A DNA stretch of 64,000 bases from Viscum album (Eukaryota; Streptophyta; Magnoliopsida; Santalales; Viscaceae). Both the position numbers and the translations under genes were made by a program. The notes beneath the pieces were generated by a model. It worked only from the letters and a program-made list of their open reading frames with translations, was not told the origin of the DNA and made no database searches. Each line of letters starts with the position of its first letter. The stretch's first letter is position 1. Positions 58,025 through 64,000 of the stretch are shown here, piece after piece. The DNA is taken from positions 1,870,490,988 to 1,870,554,987 of the forward strand of contig OY728128.1 in assembly GCA_963277665.1 (NCBI GenBank). Reading direction: 5' to 3'.

Positions 58025-59005
58025 AATGAGGTATGATCTTGTGTCAGGCTTGGCTGAACGCAAGTATGAGCTGCCTCAATCCCCGAGATTCTCCAACCTC
58101 TAAATGCAATGTCCAGAATCTCCCTCAAGCGAAATATACAATCATCCACATACTTCTCACACCGTATGACATATTTAATACGGCATGATTCATGAACTAT
58201 ATAGTTGCAGTGCCTCTCAATGTAAAATATCTTCAGCATGCTTTTTAATGCATCTTTACTTGGAAAATTCCTTCCAAAATATAAGGTTTTGTCCAGCTCA
58301 CTAAACCTATCTGGTACAACTCCAGGGAACTGAATTGTCGGTGTGAGAATATTATTGTCGAATTCAAGCACACGTGTCATTGCTTCTGACCAACATGTAA
58401 GGAGTGATGGATGATTTATTGTAGGTCGAGACTGTTATACAACTAATACATTTCTCAAAACCTCCTCCCTAACTTCTGATGGTCCCTCCTCATCAGCACT
58501 ATTATCATCATCTGATCGGTCATTACGAAACTCCTCATCATAAGTTAGATTGACATGTATAATGTAGAGATCATCGAGGTTTTCCTGTTCTACATCATTT
58601 GTAATAGGCTCAATTTCATGGGGCGAATTGTCTTCAACCACTCTTGTAAGTCTACGTCTTCGTACAACTGGATGTTGTTGTTGTACAGTAGAAACATCAA
58701 CATATAACTCCATCAGTGTACCATCTAACCATAGAGAAAATAAATTAATTGCTTGGACCCACTACGCATCAGCAACCAATGGACAAGCTAGATGTCACAA
58801 TGTTGCTGGGAATTGCAAATGGCTATAACTCATAGACTTGATCTCTTGATCGGGTCTCATATTTAAGGAACCAGGAATTCTCTCTTGAAGGTCACTTAGG
58901 GTTACACAATCAGTTGTACTGACTACTGTTATTGATTGTGTATTGTAAGAATCTCCTTACTCAGTTTGAATAATCTCCTCATAGTAGTACACACAAACAA
59001 ACATA
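58025..59005 (-). pseudogene. Second, truncated copy of the MULE transposase N-terminal half
   Basis: Minus strand: N-terminal region (58435-58713 open) and DNA-binding domain (FYIERHCNYIVHES, FRLREILDIAFRGWRI, HTCVQPSLTQDHTSLG), cut off at 58025. An open frame at 57754-58380 runs on into the terminal palindromes and first exon of copy 1, an accidental fusion. No catalytic core. Confidence 0.8.
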
Positions 59006-59252
59006 ACTCTCTACGTCCAAAATGTTTCTTTCATCAAAATTATGATAGTTTAACAAATATTAACAATGATGGTTGACCATATAATATTTATTAGAATGTA
59101 ATTTTAGAACGCCTTTTTATACCCTAAAATATGCTGGTAATATTTCATTATATAAAAGTGTATTAGAATATAAGTCATATAACATTTTGGAAATCGAGGT
59201 AAAAAGAAGGAAACATCAAATTAGTTTATTTATCATAGAGAAAATGACAATT

Positions 59253-59728
59253 CTGATCATATAAAGTGAAATGAAGAAAGAAAAAATGCATTAAATAACA
59301 GATGAATGTTTTATAACATACAATAAATTCGTTGACATTTTTCAATAGAATGTGGTTTGGATGAGATGAGTCTCACTTCAGATGAGGTAAAATCCAACTT
59401 ATTTTTTATTGACAGCTTAGTAACATCTTTGAAAGGTATGTACTTCACTTCTGAACTTTCAAAAGCTTTTGACCTTCTAATGACATATCTTTGATGTCAT
59501 TAGAAGGACAAAAACTTTTGAAAGTTCACAAGTTAAGTACATACCTTTCGAAGATATTATTAAGCTTCCAATTAAAAATAGTATGAATTTTACCTCATGT
59601 ACGAAGTGAGACTCATCTCATCCAAACTTCATTCTGTTGAAAAATGTCAACGAATTTATTGTATGTCATAAAGCATTAATGTGTTATTTAATACGTTTGT
59701 TCTTCTTCATTTCACTTTATATGATCAT
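59253..59728. mobile_element. Foldback/MITE-like long inverted repeat, copy 2
   Basis: Same foldback as 56233-56722, a few bases shorter near the centre. The centre is near 59490. Confidence 0.8.
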
Positions 59729-60927
59729 AAGTATCATTAGCTAATCATTATATTGATTAATTTTTTAATCGTATGTTATTTATTAATTATTCTATAATTA
59801 ATCATTGCTAATAATAACTATTATTTCTAAACTATATAATCTTTACGATACTAACATTTTAAAACATTTTCTTCTCCATTTCATTTTATATAATCATAAT
59901 TGTCATTTTATCAACTGATTTTCTTAATATAGTTTTTAACTAATCAATCATTCTTTATTCACTAGTTAATCATTATTAAGTTATTCTTTAATTATTTATT
60001 CTTTAATCATTAATCATATTATATTCATTAGGTAATTATAATTAACTAATCATATGTATTCATTTCTAATCCTAAGTTATCATTAATTAATCTATAATTA
60101 ATCATTACTAATAATAAGTATTATTTCTAAACTATATATCAAAAATTAAACTACTTAATAAATAACATCTTTAAAAAAACTGACTAAAAAGAATTCAATT
60201 ACTAATAACATTTTTAATGTCTTTGTCTTTGTCCATTTCATTCTTAACATCATAATTATCATTTTATCATTGATAAATATACTGATTTGATTTTTTCTTA
60301 TGTATTTTAATAGTTTATAAAGAAAATATGAATCATCTTAAACATATCCCTCGAGAGTGTCAAATCAGGAATGCAGCAAGCCCCGTTGTCGTGCACCAGT
60401 TCCTTTTCGAATCTAGCTCAAAACGGTGTTTCCGGGTTTTACCCCTAGGTACATCTGTGTCAGAACCACATCCACTTGTTTGTATCCAGATAGAGATTTG
60501 ATTGCTTAAATAACCACATAATATTTATGCTACCAAAATTTCACAATACTTAATCCTAAGTTATTCTACAATTAATCTACACTTAATCTATGCTTAATTT
60601 ATACTAATCATTACTAATAAAAATTATTATTCCAAACTATATATAACTAATTAAACAACCTAATAAACAAAATATTTAGAACTAACTAAACTACTTAAAA
60701 TGAAATATTTAAAACTAAAAAGAATTCAATTAAATAAATAAAAACATTAAATTAAATAAAAAAACCTCTAAATGATGCTTCGCAAAAACCCGCCTTCTTT
60801 TGGATCACCGACTGCATCGCACGGAAAAGAAATTTTTTTTAGAGAGAGATGCAGTGAATTTAGGAGAGATGGGGGAAAATGATGTGAGGAGAATGGGGGG
60901 GACTGCCCTTTTACAGGGAGCTGAGGC

Positions 60928-61078
60928 AAAGGCGGCATCGTCGATGTTGCCTTTTGCTTTTGCGTGAGGCCAAAGGTGGCATCAGCGGTGTCGCCTTTCG
61001 GCTCACCCAGAGGCAAAAAGTGACCCCCCCTCCCCCCGCGCCTTTGTCATGCCATCGATCCGGGCCAAAGGCACCGCG
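60928..61078. repeat. Right terminal palindromes, copy 2
   Basis: Inverted repeats at 60928-60954 and 60972-60998 (AAAGGTGGCA...TGTCGCCTTT) match copy 1. A third, GCCTTTG...CAAAGGC at about 61040-61073, is present only here, so copy 1 stops short of the true outer end. Confidence 0.6.
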
Positions 61079-62017
61079 AGGGATGGATGTTGGAACCACT
61101 TTGTGTATATGTTTGTATTTGTTGTCAATAGTTGTCAATGAAAATCAAAATGAAGGAGATCAAGAAGTACTCTAATGAAATGGAGGAATGGAAGATCAAA
61201 ATGATCGAGATTATGAAGTACTCCAATGGAGTAGAGGAATGGTGATTTAGATGATTGTTGTACTGATGGTAAGTTCAAAGAACATGTTTCAATGTTGATA
61301 CATTGTTTGCAACAATGAAGAATGTGAGGTGTAATCCATCTGAGGATCCATCTGAGGATGATTAAAGAAGAATGACGTTTTCAGATGAAGACCATGCAAT
61401 TCCTCCTTATTGCATGAGAACCAGGGATTTTGATGCAAACCATGAAATTACTCATGATCGCATGAAAACCATGCAAGAGACTTCTTGACGAATTGAATCA
61501 CATGGTTTGCATGAAGTTGATCATGACGGTTGATGAAGAAGACAATGTGATAATGAATGGAATTCTAAGATGGTCATGCAAGGATTTGAATTCTGAGATA
61601 GCCATGCACATCACATTGTCATAGAAGATGATGATGCTGAAGGATACAGATCACCAAGAAGAAGTGTTGTTGAGGTGATCGTGCTTGTTGACAAAGCAAA
61701 CAAACGACATACAAATTCGTTGACAAAGGAGATTCCATGGTAGGCATGTCAAGTTCGAGGACTGTGGATAATGATCCATGTTTTATTCAAGGAACATCGA
61801 CAAAGGAATGGATGATCTGGAGGCGGACTAAAAGAGCAGATACAAGGTGGCGCCATTTTCCAGTGTTTGCCAAATTTTTGGGGTCCAAAATTTGGAGGAT
61901 GGTGAGCATCGCGAAAAGTGGATTTCCCGGAAGATCATAATTTAATATGGCAAAGGCATGAGTTTCGCGAAGATGGGATGCATGGACTGGATTTCGCGAA
62001 GACCAGAAGAATAGAGG

Positions 62018-62290
62018 CGGTGAGTCTTCGCGATTACGTTAAGCTTCGCGAACGGCAGAGACTGGAGAGCTTCGCGGCGATGAAGGGCTTTGCGAGGGAG
62101 CTTCGCGGCGAAGGCGCGAAGGAATGATGACGGTGATACTTCGCGATTACGTCAAGCTTCGCGAACGGCAGAGGTTGAAGCGCATCGCGGCGGAGAAAGG
62201 CTTTGCGAGGGAGCTTCGCGGCGAAGGCACGAAGGTATGTTGACGGTGATTCTTCGCGATTACGTCAAGCTCTGCGAACGGAAAATTGCC
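62018..62290 (+). repeat. 113 bp tandem repeat (about 2.4 units)
   Basis: CTTCGCGATTACG recurs at 62026, 62139 and 62252, steps of exactly 113 bp. Two full units and a partial one. Confidence 0.85.
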
Positions 62291-62400
62291 GTGGTGCTTC
62301 GCGATTTGGACAGAATTCCGGCGGAAACTTTGGAGCTTCGCGATTTGAGCTGACGTGGCGCTGACTTCGCGCGGAAGGGTCGAGGGTCGGTGGAATTGCC

Positions 62401-62410
62401 TATAAATAGA
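62401..62410 (+). promoter_or_regulatory. TATA box of the copia LTR
   Basis: TATAAATAGA preceded by CC and followed about 30 bp on by a likely start region ('gagaagtagagagagctctc'). The best promoter signal in the window. Confidence 0.75.
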
Positions 62411-63415
62411 GGATGACCCCTCGAGAGAAGTAGAGAGAGCTCTCAACGAAAAACCTTTGCTCTCAGTTCGCAAAGGTCTCTCGCGAAGGCAGTGTGCTTC
62501 GCGAAAGAGGAGCTTCGCGGCGGTAATTCTAGCTCCGCGAAAGTCTTGCGCCCCGCGTTGGCTCAGTGAGCTTCGCGAAGAGGCAGGAGCTCCGCGATAG
62601 CCCAGCATTGCGAAGGCTGGAGCATCGCGAGAGTGCTTCGCGATTGAGCTTCGCGAAAAGTCAGGGGCTCTGCGAGGACTTGTTTGAGCTTTGCAAAATT
62701 GGGAGCCTTGCGAAGTAGGGTACTTTGTGAAGGCCCTTTCCAAAGGTTGTTCGCCCAGTGGACAGGGTCAAAAGGGGTACTCATCAGTGGATGAAATTTG
62801 GACTTCAACAGAGCATCATTTATTGAGCAATCACACAAGTGATTGTGATTCAGGAAAACGAAGACAAGGGGATCTAGTGCATTCAGTCATTGCACTAAAG
62901 TAAAAGGTTGAATACAAAAGAGCATCAACTCAGGACTCTGATGCAAGCAAAGTCTCATGCTAAACAGGAGACAAAGACTTCAATGCAAATCTATTGAAGA
63001 GACCTTCACGTCTATAAACTGAGTGAGACTTCACCAACGGCAGTGAGCTAGGGGGAGTCAACGGGAGTGACCCGAAGGAAGCAGTGAGCTATCCCTGAAC
63101 AATTGTAAAGGCAGTGAGCCTGGGACAGAGTGACTGTGCCCGAACAATTGTTATCTACAGCTAGTGAAGCATAGTGGATTTAGGTACGACCGACAACCTG
63201 TCGGCGTATGCTCCTTGGACGTAGCCCTTAGTGGTGAACCAAGTAAAAATAGTTGTGTCATCTCTCTGCATGTGAATGTTTCATTGCTGATCATATCCAC
63301 CATACAGGTTTAAGTAGTTCCTACCAACGTGGGAACAAGATCCACAACTTTAAGAAGAAAAAGTTGACACCATGATTCACCCCTCCCCTCTCAGGGTGTC
63401 CCGGGGTCCTACAAG

Positions 63416-63427
63416 TGGTATCAGAGC
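63416..63427 (+). other. Copia primer-binding site
   Basis: TGGTATCAGAGC, perfect match to the complement of the initiator tRNA-Met 3' end, 2 bp after the LTR. Confidence 0.85.
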
Positions 63428-63504
63428 GAAAGGTTAACGTATGTTGGATATTCTCCAGTAATTCTATTGAGAAGAGGATTTGAGTTTCTTTCCTAAAGTC
63501 AACT

Positions 63505-64000
63505 ATGAAGAGCAGTCTTGATGAAGTTTCTGAGCAGACGTCTACATCTAGCAAGACCTTGACAAACAGGAAAAAGAAAGAGAAGAAGCAGCTAAAGAAG
63601 TCCCTCATATCCAAAGAAGATGCAGTGTCTTGTTCTCCATGCCATTCCAAAAATGAAGAAACATCAGGCATGGAAAGTATCGAGCAGGTGACTCAGAATT
63701 CTTCCAGAGGAAGGGATGACACCCCTAATTCAAGCTTTCTGGAAAAACTCAAAACATATCTGCATGATATTCCTGAACAAAGGGTTGCTATTATTTGTAG
63801 CCTATTCCAGTCTATGCAGGTTGAGATTACTCGACTAGAAAGAGAAGCTGACAATATGGAAGAGGGATTGGAAAGAAAAGTTCTTGAGTGTATGAAACTC
63901 TCCAAACAACTTAAAGCCCTTGAAGAAAAAGATGAAGTCAGCAAAACTCTGGAAGAAAGGATCCATGCACTTGAAGCTGAGCTGAAGAAGAGCAATGAAG
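63505..64000 (+). CDS. Leader ORF of the copia-type element, coiled-coil protein, partial
   Basis: ATG at 63505, 78 bp after the primer site, with no stop in 165 codons up to the window end. Residues 17-36 are strongly basic (NRKKKEKKQLKKSL). Residues from about 100 on read as a coiled coil (ITRLEREADNMEEGLERKVL, LKALEEKDEVSKTLEERI, LEAELKKSNE). By position it should be gag, but I do not recognise the copia gag core in this part; it may come later, or the element may carry a different first protein. The function is unknown. It is the only frame in the window that looks undamaged. Confidence 0.6.
   Translation, partial: MKSSLDEVSEQTSTSSKTLTNRKKKEKKQLKKSLISKEDAVSCSPCHSKNEETSGMESIEQVTQNSSRGRDDTPNSSFLEKLKTYLHDIPEQRVAIICSLFQSMQVEITRLEREADNMEEGLERKVLECMKLSKQLKALEEKDEVSKTLEERIHALEAELKKSNE

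Larger units (their letters stand above)
58025..61030. repeat. 3 kb tandem duplication, copy 2
   Basis: Head-to-tail copy of 55003-58024, joined at 'cccccaatgaggtatgatct', where copy 1 reads 'catccaatgatgtatgatct'. It contains only the 5' third of the element. The N-terminal frame, foldback and terminal palindromes are all repeated. Confidence 0.85.
48721..61085 (-). mobile_element. Mutator-like element region with plant mobile domain gene
   Basis: Read on the minus strand from right to left: GC-rich palindromic terminus, promoter, short first exon, intron-like AT-rich stretch, MULE transposase, then a plant mobile domain gene, a 178 bp array and a matching palindrome at the left edge. Both genes are broken. 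The right third occurs twice in tandem. I infer one element from the shared orientation and the similar palindromes at both edges; I could not confirm the usual ~9 bp target duplication, and the borders are approximate. Confidence 0.6.
61911..62720 (+). repeat. TTCGCGA-rich segment of the copia LTR
   Basis: The palindromic word TTCGCGAA, TTCGCGA or CTTCGCGG recurs some dozens of times in about 800 bp in an otherwise AT-rich region, on both sides of the TATA box. Both strands stay open over long stretches because of it, but there is no recognisable protein. Confidence 0.85.
61088..63413 (+). repeat. Copia-type 5' LTR
   Basis: TGTTGGAACC...GGGTCCTACA, 2326 bp by the best reading; the 3' LTR is outside the window so the left border is not proved. 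It has two copies of a ~46 bp unit at 61151-61241, an inverted repeat GACAATGTGA/TCACATTGTC enclosing 61540-61620, the TTCGCGA-rich part and a strong TATA box. Confidence 0.65.
61088..64000 (+). mobile_element. 5' part of a copia-type LTR retrotransposon (cut by window end)
   Basis: LTR 61088-63413, tRNA-Met primer site at 63416 and the start of an internal ORF. The 'ctacaagtggtatcagagc' junction is typical of copia SIRE/Maximus-type elements, which also have long LTRs. No pol domain is inside the window, so the lineage is an inference. Confidence 0.65.

Noticed and set aside
57754..58380. A real fusion gene of transposase N-terminus with a basic/proline tail
   Set aside because: The frame crosses the junction of the 3 kb tandem duplication and reads terminal palindromes and the first exon of the other copy; an accident of the rearrangement.
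62147..62743. Minus-strand 198-codon frame in the copia LTR
   Set aside because: Produced by the TTCGCGA-rich repeats, which avoid stops; it overlaps the promoter and has no domain.

Overview
This window looks like intergenic, transposon-packed DNA from a plant nuclear genome, probably an angiosperm. I see no intact host gene. The evidence is the element set: Ty3/gypsy elements of the Tekay/Del chromovirus and Athila-like lineages, a copia-type LTR whose leader carries an initiator tRNA-Met primer site, a Mutator-like element (MULE) with a plant mobile domain gene, a tRNA-derived SINE-like piece and degenerate TTTAGGG-type repeats. Unique DNA between the elements is very AT-rich. I cannot name the species.

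Layout. (1) 1-22940: an old Tekay-like family, here called B. An LTR (244-2020 plus 13087-14438) is preceded by the internal tail of an upstream copy and followed by a second, decayed internal region (14439-19729) and another LTR (19730-22940), so neighbouring copies share an LTR. An Athila-like element C (2021-13081) is nested in the first of these LTRs; its two LTRs are both 1729 bp and it is flanked by AGCGC/AGTGC. (2) 22941-33825: AT-rich DNA holding a probable solo LTR (27138-31966) with a ~190 bp periodic, hairpin-rich segment. (3) 33831-45611: element A, a complete Tekay-type element with a perfect CATTC duplication. Its gag-pol is one reading frame broken only by stop codons, and its LTRs differ by ~750 bp because a 13 bp repeat array has 23 copies on one side and about 74 on the other. 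(4) 46521-48710: a solo LTR with a perfect AATAT duplication. (5) 48721-61085: a minus-strand MULE region with a 178 bp satellite-like array, a plant mobile domain pseudogene, a MULE transposase pseudogene, a foldback element in an intron-like stretch, palindromic GC-rich termini, and a 3 kb tandem duplication of its 5' third. (6) 61088-64000: the 5' end of a copia-type element with a 2.3 kb LTR full of TTCGCGA motifs and an open leader ORF that runs off the window.

Nothing here works as a cellular pathway; the links are insertional and mutational. The most interesting signals are (a) hairpins in the 27138-31966 LTR whose stem sequences differ between modules while pairing is kept, and (b) short tandem repeats, some palindromic, placed in the first part of the LTR in several different families.
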